Positions 18,306 through 28,043 of a DNA stretch of 63,284 nucleotides are shown one piece after another (positions within the stretch are counted from its first letter, which is position 1; each line of letters begins with the position of its first letter). The position numbers and the translations under genes were made by a program. The notes under the pieces are model-generated. The model worked only from the letters and a program-made list of their open reading frames with translations. It had not been told where the DNA came from and did no database searches. The stretch lies in NCBI GenBank assembly GCA_017160915.1, contig JACAWG010000080.1, positions 1 to 63,284 on the forward strand. The letters run 5' to 3'. This DNA comes from Aggregatibacter actinomycetemcomitans (lineage in GTDB: Bacteria > Pseudomonadota > Gammaproteobacteria > Enterobacterales > Pasteurellaceae).

Positions 18306-19817
18306 ATGAATACGAAATCTTTTAAGTTGGCAGCATTGGCGTTAGCCACGGCATTCTATGTGGGAAATGCGGTTGCGGAAGAAGCGAAATCACCGGAATC
18401 TGCAACGGAACAAGTGCAACCACAAACCGATTTAGGTTTGACACAGCAACAACTGGATTTAGAAAATAAAGCGGAAGAAGAACGTCTTGCTGCCGAGAAA
18501 AAAGCCGAAGAGGCGCGTTTGGCGGCAGAGAAACAAGTGCTGGCGGAGCAGGGTCTAGCCGAGCGCATCGGTGAAACGGAACTGCAATTTAAACCGTTAA
18601 TCGCAAAAATTTATGCGGAAAATAATTTTATGCCGCTGTGGCAGGATGAAAAAGCCAAACAACAGTTCTTGCGCGATTACGCATTAATGGTGGCAAGTGG
18701 CATTTCCAAGCGTTCTGCCAACGCCTTAAATGCGGTAAGCCAATCTGCCGATAAAGAAGCATTTGTGCAAGACGTAATCTTGACCGATGCGTTTTTAGAT
18801 TATTTGTTTTATGCCAATAATGTGAAGAAATCTGCGCAAAAATGGTTATATTCGGAAAATAGCTATAAAGCCGGTAAACCGGATGAAAACCAAGTTGATT
18901 CCTGGGTAAGTGCGGTCAAAAATAACGATGTTTTTGCTTTCGTGAATAACTTATCCAGCGAAAATCCATTGTTTAAGCAAACCTTAGCCAAGGTGGAAAA
19001 TTTAATTTTAAACGGCAAATTAGACAAAAACGGCATTAATGAATTGCATCGTTTTGCCATCAATGCGCAACGTTTGCGTATCCTGCCTGAATTTGATAAC
19101 GGAATTTTCGTGAATATTCCGAGTTATCAATTAAATTATTATCGTGACGGCAAACTGGTTTTGAATTCCCGTGTGATTGTGGGCACCAACAAGCGCAAAA
19201 CGCCGGTTATGTTCAGCCGTCTGAGCAATGTGGTGGTCAATCCGCCTTGGAATGCGCCGACCCGTTTAATTAACGAGGACATCATTCCGAAAGTACGCCG
19301 GGATCCAAGCTACATTTATCGTAACGGTTATACGATCATTGATGGCAAAGGCAATACCATTGACCCTTATACCATTGACTGGGAGAACATGACGGCGAAG
19401 AAATTCCCGTACCGTTTGCGCCAAGTACCAAGCGACAACAGCGCATTGGGCAACTATAAGTTTAATATGCCGAGTTCCGACGCTATTTATTTACACGATA
19501 CGCCGAAACGCAGCTTATTCGGTAATAAAAGACGCGATTTAAGTTCCGGTTGTGTACGTGTGGAAAAATCCGATGAATTGGCAACAATCCTGTTAAAAGA
19601 AGCGGGCTGGACGGCAGAAAGAAAACAAAGTGTGCTGAAAAGCAGAAAAACGACTTCCGCAAGCATTAAATCCGATAACCCGGTTTTCTTGTATTACGTC
19701 ACCGCATGGGTTGATAAAGATCAAGTACACACCTTGCCGGATGTTTATGGCTATGACAAAGCGCCTAATCTGAGCTATATTGACTGGGACGTTTTGAAAA
19801 AATATATTCAGCTTTAG
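18306..19817 (+). CDS. ldtD: L,D-transpeptidase, LdtD/YcbB type
   Basis: Periplasmic enzyme that forms 3-3 peptide crosslinks in peptidoglycan. It has a signal peptide (cleavage after NAVAEE or close by), then a glutamate/alanine/lysine-rich coiled coil at about residues 48-85 (AEEERLAAEKKAEEARL). Next are a central domain and the YkuD catalytic domain, with nucleophile C416 in SSGCVRVE and the upstream histidine in YLHDTPKR. At 503 residues it is shorter than E. coli LdtD (about 615) but close to the H. influenzae homologue. Followed by mepK, a peptidoglycan endopeptidase, as in enterobacteria (ycbB-ycbK). Confidence 0.92.
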   Translation: MNTKSFKLAALALATAFYVGNAVAEEAKSPESATEQVQPQTDLGLTQQQLDLENKAEEERLAAEKKAEEARLAAEKQVLAEQGLAERIGETELQFKPLIAKIYAENNFMPLWQDEKAKQQFLRDYALMVASGISKRSANALNAVSQSADKEAFVQDVILTDAFLDYLFYANNVKKSAQKWLYSENSYKAGKPDENQVDSWVSAVKNNDVFAFVNNLSSENPLFKQTLAKVENLILNGKLDKNGINELHRFAINAQRLRILPEFDNGIFVNIPSYQLNYYRDGKLVLNSRVIVGTNKRKTPVMFSRLSNVVVNPPWNAPTRLINEDIIPKVRRDPSYIYRNGYTIIDGKGNTIDPYTIDWENMTAKKFPYRLRQVPSDNSALGNYKFNMPSSDAIYLHDTPKRSLFGNKRRDLSSGCVRVEKSDELATILLKEAGWTAERKQSVLKSRKTTSASIKSDNPVFLYYVTAWVDKDQVHTLPDVYGYDKAPNLSYIDWDVLKKYIQL

Positions 19818-19881
19818 CCTCGAACTAACATTCACAAAGTAAGTCAAAACAACAGATTTTAAACATATTCAGGAAAATATA

Positions 19882-20442
19882 ATGAGCAATATTAACCATG
19901 GTCGTCGTAAATGGTTATCTTTAGGGGGAATTGTATTGGGCGCAACTTTGTTGCCTGATACGGTTTTAGCTGTGGTTTCAACCCCAAGACCCCGTATGTT
20001 GAGCTTTCGCAACATTAATACCCAAGAGAAATTAAGCGCGGAATTCGTGCTTGGTCGCGGGTTTTCCAATACGACATTACGACTTTTAGATCATTTACTG
20101 CGTGATAAACGCAATAATCAAGTACATAAAATGGATCCGCAGCTTTTTACTAAGTTTTATCGGGTTCAGCAAAACCTCGGTTTACGCAACACCGAAATCC
20201 AAATTATTTGCGGTTATCGTTCCGCTGCCAGCAATGCGGCAATGCACCGTCGTAGTCGCGGTGTCGCCAGCAATAGTTATCATATCCGTGGTCAAGCTAT
20301 TGATTTTCGTATTGATGGCGTTCCGTTAGCGAAATTACGCGATGCGGTGGAAGCGTTAAATGACGGCGGCGTCGGTTTCTATCCGCGCAGTAACTTCGTT
20401 CACATGGATACCGGCCCTGTCCGTACCTGGAGAGGAAGTTAA
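19882..20442 (+). CDS. mepK: Murein endopeptidase MepK (YcbK), M15A family
   Basis: Zinc endopeptidase of the DUF882/M15A family; the E. coli enzyme cleaves peptide crosslinks in peptidoglycan, preferring 3-3 bonds. The N-terminus MSNINHGRRKWLSLGGIVLG has a twin arginine before a hydrophobic core, suggesting Tat export. Metal-site motifs are in order: GYRSAASNAAMHR, then SYHIRGQAIDFRI with the H-x6-D pair, and FVHMDTGPVRTW at the end. The 186-residue length fits. It sits 64 bases after ldtD, so crosslink synthesis and cleavage are encoded side by side. Confidence 0.93.
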   Translation: MSNINHGRRKWLSLGGIVLGATLLPDTVLAVVSTPRPRMLSFRNINTQEKLSAEFVLGRGFSNTTLRLLDHLLRDKRNNQVHKMDPQLFTKFYRVQQNLGLRNTEIQIICGYRSAASNAAMHRRSRGVASNSYHIRGQAIDFRIDGVPLAKLRDAVEALNDGGVGFYPRSNFVHMDTGPVRTWRGS

Positions 20443-20469
20443 CCGTTGCTTAAAAACGTAGTTATTTTT

Positions 20470-20493
20470 AACCGCACTTTGGTGCGGTTTTTT
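20470..20493 (+). terminator. Intrinsic terminator after mepK
   Basis: AACCGCAC/GTGCGGTT stem with a TTTG loop and six Ts (20488-20493), built partly from an uptake signal. It ends 24 bases before the gloC start. Confidence 0.85.
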
Positions 20494-20517
20494 ACTGAAT
20501 AAACAAGGCTGGTCATT

Positions 20518-21156
20518 ATGAATATTGAAATTATTCCCGTCACCGCATTTCAGCAAAATTGCTCTTTAATTTGGGATGACAAGAAAAATGCGGCAATTAT
20601 TGATCCGGGTGGTGAAGCGGATAAATTAATCAAACGCATTGAAGAATTAGGCTTGAATTTACAGGCGATTTTACTCACCCATGGGCATTTGGATCATGTG
20701 GGGGCGGCGGAAAAAGTCAAACAGCATTTTAATGTGCCTGTCCTCGGTTCAAATTCCAAAGATGATTATTGGTTTAAAGGCTTGCCGCAGCAATCGGAAA
20801 AGTTCGGGATGTTGTTTGAAGTCGCCGCCTTTGAGCCGGATCGTTGGTTGGATGAAGAAGGCGAAATTTTACATATCGGCGATTTTACCTTTGAAGTTCT
20901 GCATTTGCCGGGACACACGCCCGGGCATATCGGTTTTATCGAACATCAAAAACGCGTGGCGTTTACCGGCGATGTGTTATTCAAAAGCGGCATCGGGCGC
21001 ACGGATTTCCCGGGCGGCAGTTATGACGAGATTATTGCGTCCATTCGGGAAAAATTATATCGATTGGATGATGATATGATTATTGTTCCGGGACACGGGC
21101 CTTACACAACCATCGGCACGGAAAAACAAACCAATCCTTATGTGAAGCAGGAATAA
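20518..21156 (+). CDS. gloC: Metallo-beta-lactamase-fold hydrolase, glyoxalase II type (YcbL/GloC)
   Basis: Cytosolic binuclear zinc hydrolase (212 residues) of the type II glyoxalase II group, acting on S-lactoylglutathione in E. coli. The metal motif is LTHGHLDHVG, later ligands lie in LPGHTPGHIGF, GDVLFKSGIGRTDF carries the bridging aspartate, and VPGHGPYTTIG is near the end. The short C-terminus lacks the glutathione-binding helices of GloB, hence the GloC call; the true substrate may differ. It follows mepK as in enterobacteria (ycbKL). Confidence 0.88.
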   Translation: MNIEIIPVTAFQQNCSLIWDDKKNAAIIDPGGEADKLIKRIEELGLNLQAILLTHGHLDHVGAAEKVKQHFNVPVLGSNSKDDYWFKGLPQQSEKFGMLFEVAAFEPDRWLDEEGEILHIGDFTFEVLHLPGHTPGHIGFIEHQKRVAFTGDVLFKSGIGRTDFPGGSYDEIIASIREKLYRLDDDMIIVPGHGPYTTIGTEKQTNPYVKQE

Positions 21157-21252
21157 AATCATTAACCGCGAAAATATCAGGCATTTTATTCAAATTCGCA
21201 GATTTTTTTGACCGCACTTTATGGCGTGAAGACGTTAAATTTTTGTAAAAAT

Positions 21253-21295
21253 TCTGACTTGGATCACAGTATAAATTGAATTTCTCAGGCATAAT
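21253..21295 (+). promoter_or_regulatory. Candidate class II CRP-dependent promoter of sucABCD
   Basis: TCTGA-CTTGGA-TCACA at 21253-21268 matches the CRP consensus TGTGA-N6-TCACA at 9 of 10 bases. A -10-like CATAAT at 21290-21295 predicts transcription from about 21302, so the CRP site is centred at -41.5. No good -35 competes. Confidence 0.65.
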
Positions 21296-21376
21296 ATGCC
21301 CTTTAAATGTAACGGCATTTTTTATGTCGTTGCCATGACGTTGTTTGTTAGTGTATTCATTTTTAAGGTGGTATTT

Positions 21377-24184
21377 ATGCAGCATAATTCTTTACAGGAA
21401 TGGCTTGCCTCCAGTGCGTTGGGTGGCGCGAATCAAGCGTATATCGAAGAGCTTTATGAAAGTTATCTTGACGATCCGGGCAGTGTGGATAGCAGTTGGC
21501 AGGCGATTTTTAAAACGTTGCCAAAATCCACCGCACTTGAACAGCCCCATTCGGTAGTGCGTGATTATTTCCGCCGTTTAGCCCGAGAGAATCATTCGCA
21601 GAGCATTACCGTTATCGACCCCGAAGCGAGTGCGAAATTAGTTAAAGTACTCCAGTTCATCAACGCTTATCGCTCCCGTGGTTATATTGAAGCTACTCTT
21701 GATCCCCTCAATTATTACCGTTGGAAAACCTCCTCCGTTCCCGAGTTAGATTATCATCAACATGGCTTAACCGATGCCGATTTGGACGAAAGTTTCAATA
21801 TCGACTACGCCGTTTACGGCAAAGAAACCATTAAACTCAGCGACTTAGCCCGTGATTTGAAAGCCACTTATTGCGGCAATATCGGTTTGGAGTTTATGCA
21901 CATTCACGATATGGAACAGCGTAACTGGTTGCAAAGTAAGCAGGAAAAATGGATTCAACAGCCGCTTTTTACGAAAGACGAAAAAGTGAATTTGCTTAAA
22001 GAATTAACGGCGGCGGACGGTTTGGAACGCTACTTGGGGGCAAAATTCCCGGGGGCAAAACGTTTTTCCTTAGAGGGAAGTGATGCCTTTATCCCGATGA
22101 TGAAAGAAATCATTCGCCATGCCGGACGTAATGACATCGACGATATTGTTATCGGCATGGCGCACCGTGGGCGTTTGAATATGTTGGTGAACGTGCTGGG
22201 TAAAAAACCGGCGGAATTATTCGATGAATTTGCCGGCAAACACGCGGAAACCAATCGCACCGGCGATGTGAAATATCACCAAGGCTTTTCTTCCGATTTT
22301 GCGGTCGATGATAAACGGGTGCATTTAACTCTGGCGTTTAACCCGTCTCATTTGGAAATCGTCAGTCCGGTGGTTATCGGTTCCGTGCGCGCCAGACAAA
22401 CCCGCAAGCAGGATTTGGAACATAACCAGGTGCTTGCCGTTACCGTGCATGGGGATTCCGCCGTGGCAGGGCAGGGCATTGTGCAGGAAACCTTGAATAT
22501 GTCCAATGCACGCGGTTACAAAGTGGGCGGCACAATTCGTATCGTCATTAATAACCAAATCGGCTTCACCACCTCCAACCCAAACGACACCCGTTCCACC
22601 GAATTTTGTACCGACATTGCGAAAATGATCCAGGCGCCGATTATTCATGTGAACGGCGACGACCCAGAAGCGGTGGCTTTTGCCGCACGTATGGCGGTGG
22701 AATATCGCAACGCCTTCAAACGGGATATTTTCATTGATTTAATTTCTTATCGTCGTCACGGACACAATGAGGCGGACGAACCTTTAGCTACCCAACCGAT
22801 GATGTACGGCATCATCAAAAAACACCCGACACCGCCGAAAGTCTATGCCTCCCGTTTAATTCAGGAAGGCACCATCAGCGAAGAAGATGCCACCGAAATT
22901 ACCAATTTATATCGCGATGCGCTGGACAACGGCGAATGCGTCGTGCCGGAATGGCGCGCCATGGATATGGCGAAAGTGGACTGGTTGCAATACCTCAATT
23001 ATGACTGGACGGCGCCATACGAAAGTCATTTCCCGTTGGAGCGTTTCCAAACGTTGGCGAAACGGGTCTCCCATTATCCTGATTACGTGCAGCCGCATCC
23101 GCGTGTGGAAAAAATCTATGCGGATCGTAAAGAAATGGCGCAGGGCGATAAATTATTGGATTGGGGCATGGCGGAAACCATGGCGTACGCCACCTTGTTG
23201 GATGAAGGCACCCATGTGCGTTTGTCCGGTGAGGATGCGGGGCGCGGTACCTTCTTCCATCGCCATGCGGTCGTGCATAATCAAAAAGACGGCACCGGCT
23301 ATGTGCCGTTGACCCAATTACACGCCAACCAAGGGCGCTTTGAAGTGTGGGATTCCGTGCTGACCGAGGAAGGGGTGCTTGCCTTTGAATACGGTTACGC
23401 CACGACGGATCCGAAAACCTTAACCATCTGGGAAGCGCAGTTCGGTGATTTCGCCAACGGTGCGCAAATCGTGATTGACCAATTTATCAGCTCCGGTGAA
23501 CAAAAATGGGGCAGAATGTGCGGTTTGGTGATGTTGTTGCCGCACGGTTATGAGGGGCAAGGTCCGGAGCACTCTTCCGCCCGTCTGGAACGCTATTTGC
23601 AACTTTGCGCGGAACAAAATATGCAGGTGTGCATCCCGTCAACGCCGGCGCAGGTTTATCACATGTTGCGTCGTCAAGCGATTCGCAAAATGCGTCGTCC
23701 GCTCATCGGTATTTCGCCAAAATCCTTATTGCGCCACCCGCTGGCGGTATCTACGATGGACGAACTGGTGAACGGCACTTTCCAAACCGTTATCGGGGAA
23801 ATTGACGCACTCGATTCGAAACAGGTCAAACGCGTGGTAATGTGTTCGGGCAAAGTGTATTACGATTTGTTGGAACAACGCCGTAAAAACGAGCAAACGG
23901 ATATTGCCATTATTCGTATCGAACAACTTTATCCGTTCCCGCATGATGATGTGAAAGCGGTGCTTACGCCTTATGCTCATGTGACGGATTTCGTGTGGTG
24001 TCAGGAAGAACCGCTGAATCAGGGCGCGTGGTATTCCAGCAAACACAATTTTGAAGCGGTCATACCGGAAAGCGCGAAATTAACCTATGCCGGTCGCCCG
24101 GCTTCCGCCTCTCCGGCAGTGGGCTATATGTCATTGCACACCAAACAACAAAAACAATTGGTGGAAGACGCGTTGACACGTTAA
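21377..24184 (+). CDS. sucA: 2-oxoglutarate dehydrogenase E1 component
   Basis: Thiamine-diphosphate enzyme that decarboxylates 2-oxoglutarate and succinylates the E2 lipoyl group. The ATG at 21377 gives 935 residues, the usual family length, and has TAAGGTGG just upstream. An open frame extends to 21296, but those residues have no family counterpart. Visible motifs include GMAHRGRLNMLVNVLGK, HGDSAVAGQGIVQET and SGEDAGRGTFFHRHAV. First gene of sucABCD, behind a CRP-like promoter. Its thiamine cofactor links it to the thi transport genes at 41-46 kb. Confidence 0.97.
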   Translation: MQHNSLQEWLASSALGGANQAYIEELYESYLDDPGSVDSSWQAIFKTLPKSTALEQPHSVVRDYFRRLARENHSQSITVIDPEASAKLVKVLQFINAYRSRGYIEATLDPLNYYRWKTSSVPELDYHQHGLTDADLDESFNIDYAVYGKETIKLSDLARDLKATYCGNIGLEFMHIHDMEQRNWLQSKQEKWIQQPLFTKDEKVNLLKELTAADGLERYLGAKFPGAKRFSLEGSDAFIPMMKEIIRHAGRNDIDDIVIGMAHRGRLNMLVNVLGKKPAELFDEFAGKHAETNRTGDVKYHQGFSSDFAVDDKRVHLTLAFNPSHLEIVSPVVIGSVRARQTRKQDLEHNQVLAVTVHGDSAVAGQGIVQETLNMSNARGYKVGGTIRIVINNQIGFTTSNPNDTRSTEFCTDIAKMIQAPIIHVNGDDPEAVAFAARMAVEYRNAFKRDIFIDLISYRRHGHNEADEPLATQPMMYGIIKKHPTPPKVYASRLIQEGTISEEDATEITNLYRDALDNGECVVPEWRAMDMAKVDWLQYLNYDWTAPYESHFPLERFQTLAKRVSHYPDYVQPHPRVEKIYADRKEMAQGDKLLDWGMAETMAYATLLDEGTHVRLSGEDAGRGTFFHRHAVVHNQKDGTGYVPLTQLHANQGRFEVWDSVLTEEGVLAFEYGYATTDPKTLTIWEAQFGDFANGAQIVIDQFISSGEQKWGRMCGLVMLLPHGYEGQGPEHSSARLERYLQLCAEQNMQVCIPSTPAQVYHMLRRQAIRKMRRPLIGISPKSLLRHPLAVSTMDELVNGTFQTVIGEIDALDSKQVKRVVMCSGKVYYDLLEQRRKNEQTDIAIIRIEQLYPFPHDDVKAVLTPYAHVTDFVWCQEEPLNQGAWYSSKHNFEAVIPESAKLTYAGRPASASPAVGYMSLHTKQQKQLVEDALTR

Positions 24185-24193
24185 TGAGGAGAT

Positions 24194-24258
24194 AAAGTGC
24201 GGTGATTTTTCACAGCGTTTTTCGTGCGAAAAAACACGGCGAAAACCGACCGCACTTT
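24194..24258 (+). repeat. Uptake-signal inverted pair in the sucA-sucB gap
   Basis: AAGTGCGGT at 24195-24203 and ACCGCACTT at 24249-24257 flank a partly paired interior, giving a long hairpin with TTTT after it. It could attenuate or protect the sucA message; it lies 51 bases before sucB. Confidence 0.55.
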
Positions 24259-24309
24259 TCATCAAAATATAAGACTTAGCTAAACGAACATAAAAAAGGA
24301 ATAAACATT

Positions 24310-25533
24310 ATGACGATTGAAATTCTTGTCCCCGATTTACCTGAATCCGTAGCCGATGCCACGGTGGCGACCTGGCATAAAAAAGCGGGCGACGCAGTGA
24401 AACGTGATGAAGTGATTGTGGAAATTGAAACCGACAAAGTGGTGCTTGAAGTGCCGGCGCAGGCGGACGGCGTGCTTGCCCAGATTTTACAGGAAGAAGG
24501 GGCGACAGTGGTCAGCAAGCAATTGCTCGGCACTCTGGAAGATTCGGTGACGGCGGCTGCTATTGCCACGGAAAAAAACGCGGAACCGACACCGAAAGAT
24601 CGTCGTACGGAAGTGCCTGATGAACCGCATGTTACCGATGCGCAAGGCCCGGCGGTACGTCGTTTATTAGCCGAGCACGGTTTACAACCTTCCGATGTCG
24701 CCGATGTAAAAGGCACCGGCGTGGGCGGCAGAATTACCCGTGAAGATGTGGAAGCGATCCTCGCCCAACGCACCGCTGTTGCGGCACAACCGCAAGTGGC
24801 GGAAGACACCCTCAGCACCGTGGCGTATGCCGCACGTAGTGAAAAACGCGTGCCGATGACCCGTTTGCGTAAACGTATTGCGGAACGTCTGTTGGAAGCC
24901 AAAAACACCACCGCCATGTTGACGACGTTCAATGAAGTGGATATGCAGCCGATCATGAACCTGCGCAAACAATACGGCGAAAAATTTGAAAAACAACACG
25001 GCGTGCGTTTAGGTTTTATGTCTTTTTATATCAAAGCCGTGGTAGAAGCCTTAAAACGTTATCCGGAAGTAAATGCCTCCATTGACGGTGACGATGTGAT
25101 TTATCATAACTATTTCGACGTAAGCATTGCCGTTTCCACACCGCGCGGTTTGGTCACGCCGGTGTTGCGCGATTGCGACAACCTTTCCATGGCGGACATT
25201 GAAAAATCCATCAAAGCCTTGGCGGAAAAAAGTCGTGACGGCAAATTAACGGTGGAAGATTTAACCGGCGGTAATTTCACCATTACCAACGGCGGTGTGT
25301 TCGGTTCATTGATGTCCACCCCGATTATCAACCCGCCGCAAAGCGCCATTTTAGGTATGCACGCCATTAAAGAGCGTCCGGTGGCGTTAAACGGTCAAGT
25401 GGTGATTCGCCCGATGATGTATTTGGCGCTGAGCTACGATCACCGCTTAATTGACGGGCGGGAATCCGTCGGTTTCTTGGTGACGATAAAAGAGCTGCTG
25501 GAAGACCCGACAAGATTATTACTTGAAATTTAA
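24310..25533 (+). CDS. sucB: Dihydrolipoamide succinyltransferase (2-oxoglutarate dehydrogenase E2)
   Basis: Core enzyme that transfers succinyl groups to CoA. Domains in order: a lipoyl domain (residues about 1-77, lipoyl lysine in [11 protein letters not shown]), a linker, the E1/E3-binding domain near 105-142 ([18 protein letters not shown]), and the catalytic domain ending in [13 protein letters not shown] with the catalytic H-x3-D-G. The 407 residues match E. coli SucB. No E3 (lpd) lies nearby, so it must be encoded elsewhere, as is usual. Confidence 0.97.
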   Translation: MTIEILVPDLPESVADATVATWHKKAGDAVKRDEVIVEIETDKVVLEVPAQADGVLAQILQEEGATVVSKQLLGTLEDSVTAAAIATEKNAEPTPKDRRTEVPDEPHVTDAQGPAVRRLLAEHGLQPSDVADVKGTGVGGRITREDVEAILAQRTAVAAQPQVAEDTLSTVAYAARSEKRVPMTRLRKRIAERLLEAKNTTAMLTTFNEVDMQPIMNLRKQYGEKFEKQHGVRLGFMSFYIKAVVEALKRYPEVNASIDGDDVIYHNYFDVSIAVSTPRGLVTPVLRDCDNLSMADIEKSIKALAEKSRDGKLTVEDLTGGNFTITNGGVFGSLMSTPIINPPQSAILGMHAIKERPVALNGQVVIRPMMYLALSYDHRLIDGRESVGFLVTIKELLEDPTRLLLEI

Positions 25534-25539
25534 TAAGAA

Positions 25540-25574
25540 AACCGCTTGTTTCTTGCTTGCAAGACAAGCGGTTT
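25540..25574 (+). repeat. Hairpin of two Actinobacillus-type uptake signals after sucB
   Basis: ACCGCTTGT at 25541-25549 and ACAAGCGGT at 25564-25572 are inverted copies of the core of the other Pasteurellaceae uptake-signal class. They form a stem of at least 11 bp between sucB and sucC. The following T tract is poor, so it is a weak terminator at best. Confidence 0.6.
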
Positions 25575-25737
25575 CGGTTTATAAAAACGCCTTAAGAAAA
25601 AACGTTGTTTATTCTTCGCAGATAAGTTTGCTTATTTGCTCACACCAACGTGGGTAGGTAAGCCAACATTCAAAAAATAATATTTTTTACAACCGCACTT
25701 TTTATCAGAATATTTATCACGCAACAGAGGATTTTGT

Positions 25738-26907
25738 ATGAATCTACACGAATACCAAAGCAAGCAGGTTTTTGCCGAATATGATTTACCGATATGCCGA
25801 GGCATCGCTTGTAAAACCGCAGACGAAGCGGCGGAAGCGATCAAACAGCTGAAAGGCGATGTTTGGGTTGCCAAGTGCCAAGTGCATGCGGGTGGGCGCG
25901 GAAAAGCCGGTGGCGTGAAGTTGGTGCGTAATGAAGCGGAAGTGCTCGCTTTTGCGGATAAATGGCTAGGGCAACGTTTGGTGACCTTTCAAACCGACGC
26001 CCATGGACAACCGATCAACATTATTTATGTGGAAGAAACGGTCAATATTGAACGTGAATTATATTTGGGCGCGGTGATCGACCGTGCTTCACAAAAAGTA
26101 GTCTTTATGGCATCTGCCGCCGGTGGTATGAATATTGAAGAAGTGGCGGCGAAAACCCCGGAATTATTGCATAAAGTGGCATTGGATCCGCTGGTGGGCG
26201 GAATGCCTTATCAAGGGCGTGAATTGGCGTTTAAGCTGGGGTTAAAGGGCGATCAAATCAACCAATTCACCCATATTTTTACCCAACTGGCGAAGATGTT
26301 TGTAGAGCGGGATCTCTCTCTGCTTGAAGTCAACCCCCTTGTCGTCACGCAAGAAGGCAAACTTTCCTGTTTGGATGCCAAAATCGTGGTGGACAGCAAT
26401 GCACTGTATCGCCAGCTGGATTTAGCCACCATGCACGATATTACGCAAAGCGATGCGCGTGAAGCTTTGGCGGAATTACATCAACTGAATTATGTGGCAC
26501 TGGATGGCAATATCGGCTGTATGGTCAACGGCGCCGGACTCGCCATGGGCACGATGGATATTGTGAAACTGCACGGCGGACAACCGGCAAACTTCCTTGA
26601 TGTAGGTGGCGGCACAACCAAAGAACGGGTAGCGGAAGCCTTCAAAATCATTCTTTCCGATAAAAATGTCAAAGCCGTATTGGTGAATATTTTCGGTGGC
26701 ATCGTGCGTTGCGATCTGATCGCCGAAGGCATTGTGGCGGCGGTGAACCAAGTGGGCGTACATGTGCCGGTGGTGGTGCGCTTGGAAGGCAACAACGCGC
26801 CTTTAGGACGGGAAATTTTAGCCAACAGCGGTTTGAATATTATTGCGGCGAAAACCCTCACGGACGCGGCGGTGGAATCTGTCAAAGCGGCAAACGGTAA
26901 TCTATAA
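25738..26907 (+). CDS. sucC: Succinate-CoA ligase, beta subunit
   Basis: Nucleotide-binding ATP-grasp subunit of succinyl-CoA synthetase. The N-terminus [18 protein letters not shown] is typical. [17 protein letters not shown] is in the ATP-grasp domain, and [10 protein letters not shown] and DAKIVVD supply the metal-binding region. The C-terminal ligase domain contains [15 protein letters not shown]. The 389 residues equal the family length. Ten bases separate its stop from the sucD start. Confidence 0.97.
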   Translation: MNLHEYQSKQVFAEYDLPICRGIACKTADEAAEAIKQLKGDVWVAKCQVHAGGRGKAGGVKLVRNEAEVLAFADKWLGQRLVTFQTDAHGQPINIIYVEETVNIERELYLGAVIDRASQKVVFMASAAGGMNIEEVAAKTPELLHKVALDPLVGGMPYQGRELAFKLGLKGDQINQFTHIFTQLAKMFVERDLSLLEVNPLVVTQEGKLSCLDAKIVVDSNALYRQLDLATMHDITQSDAREALAELHQLNYVALDGNIGCMVNGAGLAMGTMDIVKLHGGQPANFLDVGGGTTKERVAEAFKIILSDKNVKAVLVNIFGGIVRCDLIAEGIVAAVNQVGVHVPVVVRLEGNNAPLGREILANSGLNIIAAKTLTDAAVESVKAANGNL

Positions 26908-26917
26908 GGAGTGAATG

Positions 26918-27790
26918 ATGTCAATTTTAATCAATAAAAATACCAAAGTGATTTGCCAGGGCTTCACCGGCGGACAAGGCACATTCCACTCCCAACAGGC
27001 ATTGGCTTACGGCACTCAATTAGTGGGCGGCGTGTCCCCCGGCAAAGGCGGCACAACCCATCTGGGCTTACCGGTGTTCAATACCGTGCGGGATGCCGTG
27101 GAAGCGACCGGCGCCACCGCAACGGTGATTTACGTGCCGGCACCGGGCTGTAAAGACGCTATTTTAGAAGCCATCGACGCGGGCATTCAGCTAATCGTGT
27201 GCATTACCGAAGGAATTCCGACGTTAGATATGTTGCTGGTCAAACAGCGTTTAAATCAAACCGGCGTACGCATGATCGGCCCGAACTGCCCGGGCGTAAT
27301 TACACCGGAAGAATGCAAAATCGGCATTATGCCGGGCGATATTCACAAGAAAGGCAAAATCGGCATCGTTTCCCGCTCCGGCACGCTCACCTATGAAGCG
27401 GTCAAACAAACCACCGACGAAGGTTTTGGACAATCCACTTGTGTGGGTATCGGCGGCGATCCGATTCCCGGCTCCAACTTTGTGGATATTCTCAAATTAT
27501 TCCAAGAGGATCCGCAAACGGAAGCTATTGTCATGATCGGCGAAATCGGCGGCTCGGCGGAAGAGGAAGCGGCAGCGTTCATTAAACAACACGTCACCAA
27601 GCCGGTAGTCAGCTACATCGCCGGTGTTACCGCCCCGAAAGGCAAACGCATGGGGCACGCCGGCGCCATCATCAGTGGCGGCAAAGGCACCGCCGACGAA
27701 AAATTCGCCGCCCTTGAAGCGGCAGGCGTGAAAACCGTCAGAAGCCTGGCGGACATCGGCGCGGCATTGCGGGAAGTGCTGAAGAAATAA
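26918..27790 (+). CDS. sucD: Succinate-CoA ligase, alpha subunit
   Basis: CoA-binding subunit carrying the phosphohistidine of succinyl-CoA synthetase. It has the Rossmann-type CoA domain ([16 protein letters not shown]), [10 protein letters not shown], and the catalytic histidine in [18 protein letters not shown] chose the second of two adjacent ATGs (26918, 290 residues): AAGGAG lies six bases before it, against only three before 26915. Last gene of the suc cluster, followed by an uptake-signal hairpin. Confidence 0.96.
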   Translation: MSILINKNTKVICQGFTGGQGTFHSQQALAYGTQLVGGVSPGKGGTTHLGLPVFNTVRDAVEATGATATVIYVPAPGCKDAILEAIDAGIQLIVCITEGIPTLDMLLVKQRLNQTGVRMIGPNCPGVITPEECKIGIMPGDIHKKGKIGIVSRSGTLTYEAVKQTTDEGFGQSTCVGIGGDPIPGSNFVDILKLFQEDPQTEAIVMIGEIGGSAEEEAAAFIKQHVTKPVVSYIAGVTAPKGKRMGHAGAIISGGKGTADEKFAALEAAGVKTVRSLADIGAALREVLKK

Positions 27791-27807
27791 TTGGCGTTAG
27801 TGAGATA

Positions 27808-27856
27808 AAAAGTGCGGTCGGTTTAAAAAACGTTTTTTAAATCGACCGCACTTTTT
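27808..27856 (+). terminator. Terminator after sucD, inverted uptake-signal pair
   Basis: Uptake signals at 27810-27818 and 27845-27853 form an extended stem with a partly paired interior (AAAACG...CGTTTT), followed by TTTTTT. Confidence 0.75.
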
Positions 27857-27872
27857 TATATTTATGATAGTT

Positions 27873-27956
27873 CAAGCGTTCACGCTTGGACCAAAGGAAA
27901 GTAACGGGCGGACGCTAGCGCTATCAGGGGGACACGCGTCAGAGACGCGCGCCATC
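27873..27956. repeat. Cluster of small palindromes, part repeated at 63136-63162
   Basis: CAAGCG-TTCA-CGCTTG at 27873-27888 is a hairpin. Bases 27933-27956 are an inverted, one-base-deleted copy of 63136-63162; that unit is itself a hairpin (CGCGTC/GACGCG). The sequence is unlike its AT-rich surroundings and looks like a dispersed intergenic element. Confidence 0.5.
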
Positions 27957-27966
27957 GTGGGGAAGA

Positions 27967-28030
27967 AAGTGCGGTGGGTTTTAGAGTTGTTTTTTTCGTT
28001 TTAAAAACATTTGGAATTTCGACCGCACTT
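27967..28030. terminator. Uptake-signal pair between convergent sucD and prmB
   Basis: AAGTGCGGT at 27967-27975 and ACCGCACTT at 28022-28030 are inverted, 46 bases apart, at the 3' end of prmB. The long loop makes it a weaker terminator candidate than the one directly after sucD. Confidence 0.4.
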
Positions 28031-28043
28031 TTATGAATCCCAT

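Noticed and set aside
21296-21376. N-terminal extension of sucA
   Set aside because: It overlaps the CRP/-10 promoter region, and the strong binding site and family N-terminus are at 21377.
22887-23312. Overlapping 141-codon ORF inside sucA and similar overlaps in other genes
   Set aside because: These lie in alternative frames of conserved genes, have no binding sites and have compositionally biased products.
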